Source: Litoditis marina
Lineage: Eukaryota > Nematoda > Chromadorea > Rhabditida > Rhabditidae
DNA length: 64,000 nt
Assembly: GCA_964036275.1 (NCBI GenBank)
Contig: OZ038438.1
Span: forward strand, 5,214,978 to 5,278,977
Reading direction: 5' to 3'
Below are positions 14,223 through 28,209 of this stretch, in pieces; position 1 is the stretch's first letter, and each line of letters begins with the position of its first letter. The notes below the pieces were generated by a model, which saw only the letters and a list, made by a program, of their open reading frames with translations, made no database searches and had not been told where the DNA came from. The position numbers and the translations under genes were made by a program.

Positions 14223-17200
14223 ATGAATAATGAATGGGTAAGTAAGGGACAGGACTGGTTATAGTGTTTCGTTTCACATGATGAAGCGTTTACTGGTTAA
14301 TTACAAGTATTTATGTGGTCACATAAAAGTGGGAAACAACACAGCTCGGAAACGCTCATTGATAATACACTGTAAAAACTGTGGACGTTTAAAGTTTTGC
14401 GTAACTGCTCAGTTCACTTCCGGTTCATATTACTTTAATTGTGGCATTCAATCACGGCAAGAACATGACTAAATTTCGGTTGCGTTCAAACTGCATTTTC
14501 TATTATAAAAACAGTTTTTTTAAATTTTAGATTACCTACCGGCCTGTGTGATACAATCTAAAAAAAACTATTAACAAAAACCGCTCATGTTACCAGAAAA
14601 CCCGGTTAGATATAGGATTGAACATCTTTCGTTCAGAATCATAGCAGTCCTGTGGTGATGCGGGATAGGTTCGCGTGGCGTCTACCAGGCGAAGAAGTCG
14701 AGATTGAAGGCGAGCTTCATTTTCAACTTTTCCTGCTCTACTACCATTGAGCCTACGGTTTTCAAGTAATTGTATATTGAAAGTCAAAACTTGACGTTAA
14801 AATTCAGATGTAGAATGCAGCGCAATCGCCGTTGTTGTTAGAACTGCCGTCACGTACTTCACGTAATTGTCTTCAGATCTCGAGGATAAGGTTGTATTAT
14901 CGCCCTCAGCTTGGCTCAGAACCACACTTTTTATATGACCATTAGTTTGCGTCACTATGTTGGTCTATTATGCTTTTTCAGACCCCAAAATAGCGTTCGT
15001 GTCCCAGCTGGGGAAAATTCCGGGACATGTGTATGTTACAAGGTATCGCCTACGGTTCGAGGGAAGCGACGACTCTAATGCCTCACAAGTAGGTGTTTCA
15101 AATTGATACGCGATCAATTGAAGTAGTAGAAGTTAATGATATTTCTTCATCTAGTAACGCAGAAAAAGTAGATTGTTCGATAATTAAGCGCTCTCCCCAC
15201 ACTAGTTCAGGATGTATTGAAGTCCACTAATCAGTTGAGCCGGGCATTCGAGTTATGGTGGCTGCTCGACTGTATGTTGTCAAAAAGTTTCTTTTCACCT
15301 CAGAACATGAGTTATCGCTCCTACATTTATGAAAAGCACACTTTCTATTATCTACAGTAGTGCGCCTGTTGTCATCCTCTAAGGGCCGGTTTTGTTTGAC
15401 AATGGCCATGTTGTATTGTTCCAGTTATGATCAGATAGTTCCAGATGTGTAATTTCGATATTCCACTCGGGTGCATAGCCAAAGTGGAGAAGATCGGTCG
15501 ATCGAAGGTGTCGATGCCTGGCAGTCAGGAGCTGTACGGAATACAAATATGCTGCAAGGTTTGACATTTTCTTTTCACCTTTAACGCATCTAGCTTATCG
15601 AGGTCAGTAACTCCCGAATCTATCATTTCGTGATCCAAGCTTGCAAATACTCTTGAATCGGGCTCGGATATATATTATATCCATAATATAGGTCTGACTA
15701 TTTTATGAACTTGGTGGCTAGTCAAACAGCTCTCTGTGGTCATGTCAATCGTTGAACCCTATCATTAATGTGAGATGAACGTTTGGTTTGCATCGGTACG
15801 TTTTGATCATTTCGCTGTTACAGGACATGCGTGATGTTCGTTTCGCGTCACAGGCCAGTTCCCATAGTAGAAGACCGTTGTTCGATGCTCTGATGAAATA
15901 TGCGTTTCCCGCTGGAAAACTGGTAGAGTTCTAGCAATGTTGTCCGTTCTACGTCATCAAGCGTTTTTCAACTTTCAAAAATCTTGCGACTAATCCATAT
16001 TTTTGGACCGCGGTTCAAACACATACTTTTGCAATTCCCATGAGAGAACGTTGTATTTCATCAGTGATGTTTGGGAGTTCTTTCCAGGAGCTATACACAT
16101 TTTGGGACTATTTTACTTTCGCCCCCACCCCTCCCACTTTTTTCGTTTTAACCGAAATAAGTCCTGTGTTACTTTCTCCTATGTTACTAAACGGAGCCAT
16201 GTTACTTTCATTCATTTACTTTTACCCTCCCCCCCCCCCCCCCCCACCATTTTTTGTTGAAACTAGTACGGGTGGGGGGGGGGGGCAAACTATCACGGGG
16301 ATGCGATTGTACACATTTCGAGTAATTCTAAGATTTGTATATAGTATCGTCATTCAGCCCTTCTATGCTGTAATAAATGCCCAACTATCGCGCGGCCGAC
16401 CACTCCTAGACGGCTGGACTTTGTTCGATCCTGTCAAGGAACTGAAACGCCTCGGAGTGCCCAACGATCAATGGACCACCACCAACTGTAACCATAACTA
16501 CGAGTTCTCCGATACATACCCACGAGTGGTGGGTTATTTGTATGGGTTCAAAGTATATACTCAAGGTATTGTCTAATAAGAAAACTAACAATACATATCA
16601 CGAAATGCCAATGCCGAGGCTCAAAGAAGATAGGACATGGAGAATATATACTCAAGGGTTGATTTTCAACTAGTCTAGTTGTCTACTTTTCCAGATTGCT
16701 GTTCCCTGTGCAGCAGAAAGACAAGGTCGCGATTTCCTCCTTCGCGTAGGAGACTTCCGCAGTAGACAACGAATTCCGGTACGTATATTATTAGTTTTAC
16801 ATTATTAGGTACTATTATTATTACCATTATTAGTATTATTAGGTAGGTACATTATTAGTGTTATGGGAGACCAACCTGGCAATCTTAACCGCAGAGCCGG
16901 AAATTGTTTTCAAGAAGGAGCCTTTCAGCCCACTCATATACTTCTCGGGTTTTTGATGAAAACAATAGTTGAGCAGGGTGCTCTAATTCACGAACAGATT
17001 ACGTTTTGAACAATAATTGAAACTTACTAGTGTGTCATTTTACTGGTTCGGTAGCTCAGCTTATTCTGCTTCAGGCCTTGAGTTGGTTGCATCCAGTCAG
17101 CCAGGCATCCATCACTCGAAGCTCTCAGCCACTTTCGGGAATGACTAATAGGAAAAACCCCGACGATGAACAGTGAGTTCGGTTTGATACAACAGAATCG

Positions 17201-19914
17201 AAGCTTCAATTCTCACACCCCAGTAAGGTTTGACTGTACGCCAAAAAGGAATCCGTTTTTAGATTTGAAGACGTGAAAATGATGACTTTGAATCAAAATA
17301 GACAAATTCGATCGTTTTAGTAGTCCGTTTTTCGATTACTCTGACTATTCAAACAACTTTACTGTGGTATGTCTATTCTCCAGTTTCCTTCCTCACTTTT
17401 TTTGTAATCATGGGTGCTCTCAGGGTAATAATGTCACCGATTGCCCACTAATAATCTCATTTCACAGATATCTGCGTATGGTCGTCGCAGCAAATGCTGA
17501 TACCCACCAGTTACAAATATTTGATGCTCGCCCTCTGGTCAATGCTAAGGTAAGCGATAATCAGTCTACTTCAGGCTCCGATGAAAAGTCCAAAAGAAGA
17601 GTAGGTATATTGGAGCGCAAAGAAGTGCCCCGTTATTAATTGGCAAACATTTCAGTTGAATCGTGCAAAGGGTGGCGGATATGAAGAAGGCTATGAGCAG
17701 TGCTCGCTCCAGTTTCTCAACATTCACAACATTCATGTTGTGCGTGAATCGTGAGTCTTTCCCGTATTCGTCATCTACAACTCTTTGGTTTTCGTGCATC
17801 AGTTTCCCTACTTTTTGCATCAATTTCTCGATGTATTGTGTGGCCGTATGCAAAACTGCAAACTTTGATCTCAAAAATGTGGAATTATATTCGCGGATCA
17901 TCATGTTAATTCATGCAAACTTCCAGGTTGCGCAAGCTTCGCGACGCGCTGTTCCCAAGAGTAGATGAGCGGAATTATTTGAAGATCGTGGAAGAATCAA
18001 AGTGGCTGAACCATATTCAGTCTATAGTCGAGGGAGCCGTTCAAATCGTGTGTGAAATTGAGAATAATAAGAGTTCTGTGTTGGTTCACTGCTCGGATGG
18101 CTGGGACAGAACAGCGCAGGTTCGTAACTTCTCATCTCGAGCTGTGGTTCGCGTTTTCAATCGTGCATGAGAAAAGTGTTCTTACTGGTAATGGGGAGAT
18201 GTCATTTGGTCTAGATTTCTGGTGAGCGTCTGATGAAAGCTATACGTCTTTGTCATAAGTTGTTCTAACTCTGCAAAGGATTTAAAACAACTTATAAAAA
18301 TAAATCGTGGCATCGAGATAACCAGTTGCTTTCAGTTGACATCGTTATCGATGCTGCAACTAGATCCCTATTACCGCACCATTGAAGGGTTCGCTGTGCT
18401 TGTGGAAAAGGAGTGGTGTAGTTTCGGACACAAATTCGCCCACAGAATTGGTGCGTGATTGTCGCGAGAGAGAGAGAGAGAACAGACGAAAAAGTGTCTT
18501 CTTAGCGTACACACTGTAAAAATGATCTATTTTGATTAACGTGTTGAGTGAACGGGGCCGGTTGCTTCAGTTTTGTTCTGAACCTATAAAGGAAATCTAG
18601 TATTATGATACAAGAGAGCTGAAAAACTTCCTTCGCCTTTCTGTGAACCTATCAATGATGAATGTGAATGAATGAAATCTATTTGGGAAAGATCGGTCAT
18701 GGCTTTATTCGATTGCAGGTCATGGTGAAGACAAGGCTGGAGACCAAGAAAGATCTCCCGTTTTCGTCCAGTTCATTGACACCGTTTGGCAGATGATGCA
18801 ACAGGTGGGAAACAAATCGTCTCCTGTTTCGCGTGTTCAGAAGTTGAATTGCCATTTTCTTTACATTTCTTCTTTTCAGTTTCCCGCCTACTTCGAATTT
18901 ACGCCCGAACTGCTCATAACCGTGCTGGATGAATTGTACAGCTGTCGTTTCGGAACCTTCCTCTACAACAATGAAAAACAGCGACATTTCGAAAATGTAA
19001 TAGTTGGTTGCCATTTGTGTTTTTGGATGTTCTAGGCACGATTAGTGGTTGATCTACGCAAGATAAGTGCAGTCAATCTTCATTGTGCACAATTCTTTCT
19101 GAAAGCTTCATTTCTAGAAATGTGCCAAAGATACAGTGTCGTTGTGGACCCACGTTCTGGAGCGGAGGAAAGAGTATCTGAACCCACTCTACAATGGCCA
19201 ATGTGAGTTCTCTCAGATTAGTGTCTCGTTATGATAACTACTTTTCCATCTCACAACCTGGGAAATGTGTTTTCATGGCTGGTAATGAGTTAGCAGTTGT
19301 GTCGAGTAAGGGGTCGCTCTAGGAAGATCATGCAAAAAGATCATCTTGGTTCATTTGGTGACTAGTTATATTCGGAGCCATTTCAAACCTAGATCGAAAG
19401 TTCTTCTGTGCTGGACACAGTAGACTACTCCAATTTTGTCACCCACTAGATTTCGAAATTGAAACCAATTGACGAATCACACTTTATTTACTTGTGAAAG
19501 AGATGAAGTAATATTCCAAAGAACGTTAATTGTAGATAATATACTCATTTCATTATCACATATTCTGAATCATTTACAGCGGGGAAACGAACAGTGCTGA
19601 TCATGAACGCATCCATCAAATGTATGAAGATTTTCAAAGATTACTATGGCAGATACAACTACCATGTGGTCGCCCCAGGATCCTATGTGAGTGTATCGCC
19701 TCCCTATTCATTCAGTATTCAAGAAAAAATAATATTAAGAAGACAATGTATGTGACTATTCCGGAGTGCCTAAATTCTTGTTACCCTTCGGGTTGAAGTG
19801 AAAACCTACTCGTAGTTTTATTTTTATTTACAGATGATGAAAAAGTACGGTACATCGAGAGCAGTTGGTCAGCGAGCACTACTCGAAGAACTCGTTAATC
19901 AGTCCGATATGTAA
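14223..19914 (+). CDS. mtm-1: Myotubularin-family phosphoinositide 3-phosphatase (MTM1/MTMR2 type)
   Basis: Removes the 3-phosphate from PI3P and PI(3,5)P2 on endosomal and phagosomal membranes. Exons: 14223-14237, 14637-14709, 14982-15088, 15445-15558, 15824-15922, 16358-16528, 16695-16778, 17075-17172, 17468-17549, 17656-17750, 17927-18119, 18336-18450, 18719-18804, 18880-18996, 19118-19202, 19580-19686, 19834-19914; 573 residues, close to the family norm. Residues from about 20 form the PH-GRAM domain ([24 protein letters not shown]). The phosphatase domain has SWLHP, SQPLSGM, the KGGGYE and [12 protein letters not shown] motifs, and the CX5R loop [11 protein letters not shown], so it is predicted active. 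[22 protein letters not shown] and CRFGTFLYN follow. There is no FYVE domain. The 5-codon first exon is inferred from phase and from a CAATTGTCAG acceptor. Intron 2 appears to start with GC. The symbol is assigned by similarity to the C. elegans protein. Confidence 0.93.
14510..14622. repeat. Truncated right half of the GGTAACC-rich element
   Basis: It carries TTTTAGATTACCTACCGG and ends CCCGGTTAGATATAGGATTG, matching the right half of the element at 41-305. It lies in myotubularin intron 1, ending about 15 bases before the acceptor of exon 2. Confidence 0.7.
16229..16285. repeat. C17 tract followed by G12 tract in an intron
   Basis: An uninterrupted run of about 17 C is followed 28 bases later by a run of about 12 G. 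The two can pair as a hairpin, or form i-motif/G-quadruplex structures. It lies in the myotubularin intron before exon 16358-16528. The exact run lengths are prone to sequencing error. Confidence 0.8.
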
Positions 19915-21356
19915 ACTTTAGTCACTCTTCAATTCTGCGGGTAAAGTGCTGGGAGAGCAGGTTTTTTTTAGATATGTTTCAGCGGTCAATACTGTAATAA
20001 CGATGACGGAAATATTTATTGTTTGTGTTTATCGGTTTCTCATAACATTATCGCAAACGGCCAATGAGTGATTTGTCCCCTCATATTTGTTCATGTTTCA
20101 GCTTCAAGAAAATATGATGATAATTCGCATGTTGCATAGCATAATATAATTTTATCGAGCATTCCTCATCCTTACTCCTTGTGATATTCCATTTTCGCCG
20201 TTTTTTTTTCATGTTAGATCTGACTATTTTTAGATTGTACAAATAATTATATGGCGTTGAAATCGATAAAGGTTTTATTTTCTCTTGATTTCCTGACGAA
20301 AATTAGGGACATGAATTAGCCTAGTGCAGGGGAATTTGAAGTATACGTTTATGTTAACGGAGTGAATGGTAGGAATTTCTAACGTTTTTAATCTAAACAT
20401 GAACGATAAAGAAGTCACCGTCGAGTGAAAACCTACTATATACTGGCTGTTTTTCGATTTCGAAGAGAATGTTTTCGTGTAAATTAATTTGTGCAAAATT
20501 AAACAGACTCAAATAATAATAATAATAATAATGAGTTTATCAATATTCTGTATAACAATCGAATTTGCGACGAGATGATAAGTTATTAATTGATGTCTAA
20601 AAAAACTAATAAAACAGCGAGTAATACATAAAAGTTCATATTATTCAGGAGAAGAGAAAAGCGATTCGAATTGAGCACATAGGAACGTGAGAGGCCTATT
20701 TACAGGGGGTAGGGGTTCCCATAATGGGTTGATGTGAAATTGTTGAATAAAAAAGACTCAAGATATATCAACATAAGCTCGGTTTCACCCATCAACAAAT
20801 GTTTACAGTTACGTTTGGAAATCGCTGTTTCCCAAGCACGACAATATACGGTATATATGCCGTATATTGCTTTTTTTGTAGTTTGATCCCGTTGTATTTC
20901 GGTTGACATTCGTTATTACGACCTGTATCAGAATCAAAGGAGATTTGGTCACTCCCTATGAAAAAGGGTTACAAGTGCTGAACAAACATGTAAACAGCAA
21001 TCTTGACCATATTAAACTGTTGAGAGAAATTGTTCGTCATAGTTGAGAGTTTTTTTACCGTGTTCTAATTTATGTACTTCCATGATTAAAAAGAACGAGT
21101 AGATATGAAATCCTGTTGCTTGAAGGTTTGCTGGGCACACAAATTTATCTGACGATCATGGATTTGCAACTTGCAATAAACGTTTTAAAGTTTCTCGCAA
21201 ATCTACTAGTCGTTTCAGAGTAACGGAAGATCAGGTTAGATTTGCATCAAAGTTTGCCTTAGTGACCTCGTTCCAGCTTGTTTTTAGTAATTTCGATATT
21301 ATCTTTAACCATGCGTCTCATTTTCCATTCAAACTGGTACTCCACTCGCATTCGAC
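19915..21356. other. Myotubularin 3' UTR and intergenic region
   Basis: AT-rich, with an AAT microsatellite at 20512-20532 and a copy of the dispersed short family (ATACGGTATATATGCCGTAT followed by TTTGTAGTTTGATCCCGTTG) near 20847-20896. No supported exon. The start of the next gene has no obvious spliced-leader acceptor directly before its ATG. Confidence 0.5.
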
Positions 21357-24300
21357 ATGGTTTCCCGAAAAAATGTGGTCATGTTGGTGATTTATTCCAC
21401 CATCGCCATGTATACATATTATATTTATAACAAGCTGGACACGGTCAGTGCTCTTTCCTTCAGTAAACTAGAGAACACTCCAGTTATGAGAATCAACAAT
21501 GTTGTAGATACGTTATTCAGTAGGATCTCGCTGATTTATAAGTAACAGTACATAAGAAAACAGTATTATTCTTGATATGTCGGCAAACAAATATATGAAA
21601 CTGCATGCAACTTATGTTAGCTGGACGGCAAATTATTCGTGGTCATCCCTATAGCACTACGAGTTCTGCTACGTTTGGACTAAAACGTTATTTGTAGAAA
21701 CTTTGATGTGCATAAACACACTGTTTGCATATTGTCATGGCCGTATTGAGCTCAGTATTGACATCGCGAAAAAAAACTGATTCATGCCCAATTTACCGGC
21801 AAGTCTTGATGTTTAGCATGGTGGCGTCTAACGAGAACAACATTAATATCTACCATCTGAATCTGAATGTTCTAGATAACTGTGGACGAGGACTTTTTTG
21901 AAACTGCTCACTCCTGTGTCGAAAAGAGTCTGAAGAACTTAGAAGACAAAGTGGTACGTCACAAATATGAAGTTCATTTGACAAATTACCCCACTTTATT
22001 CTGAATCTGAAAAAAAGTATCTTGTAGTTTTTTCAAGAAAGTTTTTTATTGGCCTGACTCAGTTTCCTGACCAACTTTTGGACGGCTAGATGTAACAAGG
22101 TTAGACCTCCACAGCAGGGTCGTTCAGAATGTATAGTTGTACAGCATCTACTTCTATGTCAACAGCTACAGCATGTAGTTCAATTTTCCAATTGTGGGTT
22201 TCCGTACCAAAAAGCATTGACAGAAATGATACTATTTTTGGAAGAAACCCATCCACCTGATACAAAAAAAATAGAATAAAAATGTTAACATGACCGCACC
22301 CCAAGTTTTAAATTGGTACTCTTCCGTCGCGAGTTCGAATAGGTATCAAAATAACTATATTACCGCATCATCCTTAGTAACACGACCGTCCTTCCTTCAT
22401 CTCTATAACAGCAGTTGCAGATCTGGGAACGATTTCCGAACGTCGTGAACCAGTGCTCCGTGGAGAAGCAGAATGTGCTGAATGTGAAAAGTTTCGCCAA
22501 TACGGATGAATTGAAGTACCACGTGATGCCACTAGCACTGGTTGGTGTCGTTTTATTTATAGCGCCAGAATACTGCAATGTATTATGAGTTCTATACTGC
22601 ACATTCCTCAGCGCTGTTCAGTTAGTATAGTGGTTTGCGTCGGCGCCTGCCAGACACTCAGTTGGGTTCGATTCCCCTACGAGGAAGATGTAAAAGACCT
22701 GATCATTTGAAAAGTTTCAATTCAAAGCGTTTTATTTCTCGTATTGTAAATTCACACTCTGAAACAGAATACGAATTAAACATTCATGTTTTTTCAAATG
22801 GTCAAGTCCAAAGCAGGTCCTGTACTTGTAGTTCGATCCCGCTGCTTTTTCGTCAAAATTCGTGAATTACGGCGTGCATAAATATCAAACTACAACGATG
22901 GTTTTGTCTTTCTCCACATATGGTCCGCTTCAGAACTTCGACGACGAGTGTACCATCATTTCGCTGGGAATCGGAAAGGACGTGGATGCTGAGAAGGCGA
23001 TGAAGGCCGAGCTGCACCACTGTCTGTTCTACGGGGCCGACCCGGTGAACGACACTAATGCCGACATATTCCCCGAGGTTCGTCGTATACTGACTGCACA
23101 GTCACGTGAGACATGTTTAACATAGCAAAACTCAAAAACTTGCAATGACTAAGTGCACGATGCTAAAACATTCAGCTCATTGACAAAATTCAGCTCATTA
23201 GCATCGTGCACTTTGTCATTGCACATTTCCTCCTTAGAATGCTTACTTGACGTGACTAATCAATTGTCAATTGACTTCTTGTCTAAGACTCTTTTGGGGT
23301 GCTACGTATGAGCTGTAGTTTGACCTGAACATACATAAGAGATTGCGAATCGGACTTAAAAGCGATAGGATCAAACTAAAAACACAGCAGATAACACGTA
23401 CCGTTCAAGCCTGGCCTTTCCTCCCCGCGGAGCAACTCATGTACCATATGTTTCTAGTTTGCTAGTGCCAATTTTGTCTGCTTCCTTGAGAAACTTGGAA
23501 GGGATATTTAGTTTTTTTCTGAAAATAAGGCAGTAATGGTTTGCTGAGACTTCTTGTGGGATCTTGAGAGTTGCAAACTGACAAGGAAAACAAAATCTCT
23601 GGATAACTATCAGTTTTTCCGTGCTTTCGAAAATGATTTAAAGTTGTGTTTCACAGGCGTAGATCTTAACAGTCATGGTGTAATAATACGTAATTTCTCA
23701 AAGTTGTCAATGAGTTGGATGTTTCTAGCCTTACTTTTCGTTGTTTCCAGGTTGGCAGATTCTACAACATTGCGGTTGGTGCGGAAAATGGCTCGTTCCG
23801 ATCTTATATTCTTGAAGGTGGGTAAAAAACTCAGTATGGATTCATTAATAATAAATAACAAAAGTACAATTGAACATTGCTTGTAGTGTTATCTGCACAT
23901 CAATCAGTTTTGCGAGTCATGTCTGAAACAGCGAGATCAAACCACATAAAGCGGAGCAGAGCGACGCAGCTTCGGCCTGTACGCGATTACTGTGGAGGGT
24001 TATCGATGGATGTACCATACTGATTGGCTCTTTTCAGACATCTACCGGTATCAAGAAGTGAAATACACGGACATCGCGACCTTCATCCGTAAGTACGTCC
24101 GCAGAAACGTGATCGATCAAATGATGGTGGACATCGAACACGCCGAATACCCAATGTTGCCATTTCTGCTACAGTCGGGTCAGCTGAACAAGGATGGCGT
24201 AACCGTATGTCAGGTCAGCTTTTCAGAAGCCGCTCAAAAGTTTCGAACAGGATGACTTCTTTCGATATTTGTGATGTGCTTCAAAACCGAACGAGAACTA

Positions 24301-24927
24301 AGAGGTAGACCTACCGTAATTTTGTATAGATTATATTATTACATTACACAACGGAATAGTATTTATTGCTATTATGGATGCGTCCGTCGTGCGGGCCTTT
24401 TCGATTTACCTCCAAAACTGGTTTGTGAAAATGGTCAAATTTGGGTCGTTTGGTCGCAGAAACTCAGTGTATTTACGGGTTGAATGAGATTTGAGTACTT
24501 TCAAATACATACACCATTTGACTGTTTAATAATGACTATTCAGCTGAATATTGAAATTCATCGTCCAAACGCCAAGCAAAGGTCACAGTTTGCAAGTTTT
24601 TACCGGTCTATAATGGAGGAAAATCAATGGACATTCATGAGCACATCCATGATTATCGGACACATGAGGTAAAGCTCTTTTTGAAGAAATATTTTCCCTG
24701 TGAAAGACTGTTTGAAAAGGGGCGTAGGGCGAGAATAACTATAAACATGAGGTATCCTTCATTCATAGTTACAGTACCCAGTCAAACTTTACAACGAACA
24801 AGCATACTTACTTAAGGAAAGCATACTCAAGCAGTCATAGAAACCTGCCCAAACTATTATTTTCAGATTGTTCATGATCAACCATGGAAGTTCGGAATGC
24901 AGAAGGCGATATTTGAACGCTAGCTGA
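21357..24927 (+). CDS. FkbM-like methyltransferase (Methyltransf_21, nematode type), type II membrane protein
   Basis: Eight exons: 21357-21443, 21876-21953, 22421-22540, 22934-23077, 23751-23817, 24038-24213, 24544-24668, 24867-24927; 285 residues with continuous phases. The N-terminus (MVSRKNVVMLVIYSTIAMYTYYIY) is a short basic stretch plus one hydrophobic signal anchor, so the enzyme is probably Golgi/ER-lumenal. Recognisable family blocks are CTIISLGIGKDVDAEKAM (motif I region), HCLFYGADPVN, YNIAVGAENGSF, MMVDIEHAEYPML and LNIEIHRP, ending RLFMINH. This expanded nematode family carries the FkbM/Methyltransf_21 fold; the substrates of its members are unknown to me. A tRNA-like sequence and a MITE lie in its introns. 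Confidence 0.85.
22605..22687 (+). tRNA. Degenerate tRNA-like sequence (pseudogene or SINE head)
   Basis: It contains an A-box-like TTAGTATAGTGG and a B-box-like GGGTTCGATTCCCC with correct order and spacing. TCCTC before and GAGGA after could pair as an acceptor stem. The D-arm region is too long by about a dozen bases and the anticodon stem does not pair, so a working tRNA is unlikely. It resembles tRNA-Asp or tRNA-Gly and lies in an intron of the methyltransferase gene. Confidence 0.5.
23093..23265. repeat. CACGTGA-ended MITE family, long palindromic copy
   Basis: It starts CACAGTCACGTGAGACATG, contains AAGTGCACGATGCTA and its inverted partner TAGCATCGTGCACTT around a short centre, and ends near TTGACGTGACT. 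The other copies (36058, 45701, 47391, 52203) are single-arm versions of about 105 bp with the same ends. Confidence 0.75.
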
Positions 24928-25745
24928 GTGGGATTTATGGTTTTTCATTCCAAACTCATTTTTGAAACTAAGTTATGATTTTTCTCTCTCTGCTAATAGC
25001 TATGTTTTACCGGGTGACGTTTTCCAATTATTTCTCGCCTATTTTTGAATATTTATTTTTATTCAAGTGTTTTGAAAATTTATGTAGAATAAACGATTTT
25101 GTAGTTTGCTCTTCTATTACAGTAAGCAGATAATTGTATTTCACATTAATAATTGCTCTTACGGAACAACTTTGAGGCTACGTAACTTCCATGTAGTTTA
25201 TAAGTATCATCTGTTAAACTCCAAAATTCTTCGTCCAGGTTTCTATCCAGGAACTTGTGTATTAAAACAGAGAAACTTGAAAATATTTAATGAATATATA
25301 GTAACGCAACAGTCTAACCATAATTGAGGGCAGGGAACCTAAAATTGCACCGAGGTACTCAACCGTTAAAAGGAGGTCTGTGAACTGTTTAAAAAAACTA
25401 TGCATAAATAGGAGATGCAGTGAACATGATAGTATCTGAATATATCAACAGCACACTATTCCAGATGGGAATTGACTTCGTTGAGAGCACTACGAGCAGC
25501 TGAAAAAAAAAACACTATAACAGCCAACAAAATTGGTATGGAGGTTCAATTGAATAGGATTTGAATAGTTAAAAGCGCAAAGTTTTCAGTGTTACTGACT
25601 TAGTTACAGTGCCAAATAAAGACGAATAGCAAACCCCGGTAGAATGGGTCATATCATTCCCTCAATAACTTTTCTCTGTGTAAGATGTATGATGAGAAGA
25701 AAGAATGCAGTTATTGCTAATCTACAGTTATAATGAAACTAGCAA
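24928..25745. other. Region between two convergent genes
   Basis: It holds the 3' ends of the plus-strand methyltransferase (AATAAA at 25088-25093) and the minus-strand REEP gene. TTTATT strings near 25050, read on the minus strand as AATAAA, would let the two transcripts overlap tail to tail. No further exon is supported. Confidence 0.45.
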
Positions 25746-27058
<1,313 letters not shown>

Positions 27059-28209
27059 CTGTAGATAATTATCGCATACAAGTCATAATCAATGTCATCA
27101 TATACATTAAATCTTCAACCAAATTACATGAGAAAATAAGAAAAAATAGTATTACAGTCAGAAGGGTGGAAACTTCCCCGTTGAGAGCTAAGGCTGTCAT
27201 CCTACTGGGCTATGTACCAACCACTAAGGAAAATAATGATAGGCCAGAAAAGGGTAACCTGGCATTAATGGTTGAGTTGTTATCTCATCCAAATAATTGT
27301 TGAAGATAGTTGAAGATAAAAAGTAGTTTAGTTCCCGAAATGAAAAGAATGACCAAGGCGCAATAACTACACACTACAACCAATACAATGGAACTAGTGA
27401 ATGGGAAATTTTTGTTTCTATGAGCTCCTGAGAGGAAACCGATCATAACTGAGAAGAAAACGTAAAACTAATCGTCAAAGGGAAAGAGGAGGAAGTGCGG
27501 TGGCAGTTGCTCTGTGAGCGGAGCAGCCAAACAAACCAGCCGCGTCTGCATATATCTGGCTATTTACGACGTAACACACAAGATGATGCACCCATCTTCA
27601 TGTCCATTTAAAAAAAACCCAGGCATTAACCCATGAGGAAACTGAATAGAATGTATAATTGATATCTATTTGAAAAATAGAAAAAGAACGCTAGCCTGCA
27701 AAGATTGAGAATGAATGCGCGTATCACAGCAATGAATTGATACACCGTAGATAGAGGTCATGCAACAAAATATAGCCACAAGGACTGAATTACTGCTAAA
27801 AGCGAGTGGCGGGATTCAACTAGGGTATCTCGGGCAGCCAATTCGCCGCGAAAAGCGGCATCGCACGCGGCTAACATTTCTGCCGCACAGACCCACTTTA
27901 ATGGTAAACAAGTCGCAAATAGATGCCCATCCAGCCATGTCAAAAAAATAGGTTGCCAACGCGCAACAGCATCAGAATCGTGAACTATAGGAGAGAACAC
28001 GATGATTAAATGCTAGCTAATCATACATCCTAATCTTAATATAATAGAAAAACGAAAAATTCAGAATTCAATATAAGGCAATCACAAGAAAAAAGGTAGA
28101 GCAATCGGCGTGAACTGATAATATATTACAAAGATATAGAACGAAGTTTCATTAACAGTAACAAATTTCGAGAAAAATACACAACATAAAAATGAGATCC
28201 ATCGTTCTG
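27059..28209. other. Spacer between Sm-G and REEP genes with a GC-rich patch
   Basis: Mostly AT-rich. The segment 27795-27900 is clearly richer in CpG, with a GCCGCGAAAAGCGGC hairpin, and on the minus strand it reads GTTGAATCCCGCC, loosely like a tRNA B box. No coding exon is supported. The distance of 1.15 kb is long for a C. elegans-type operon spacer. Confidence 0.4.
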
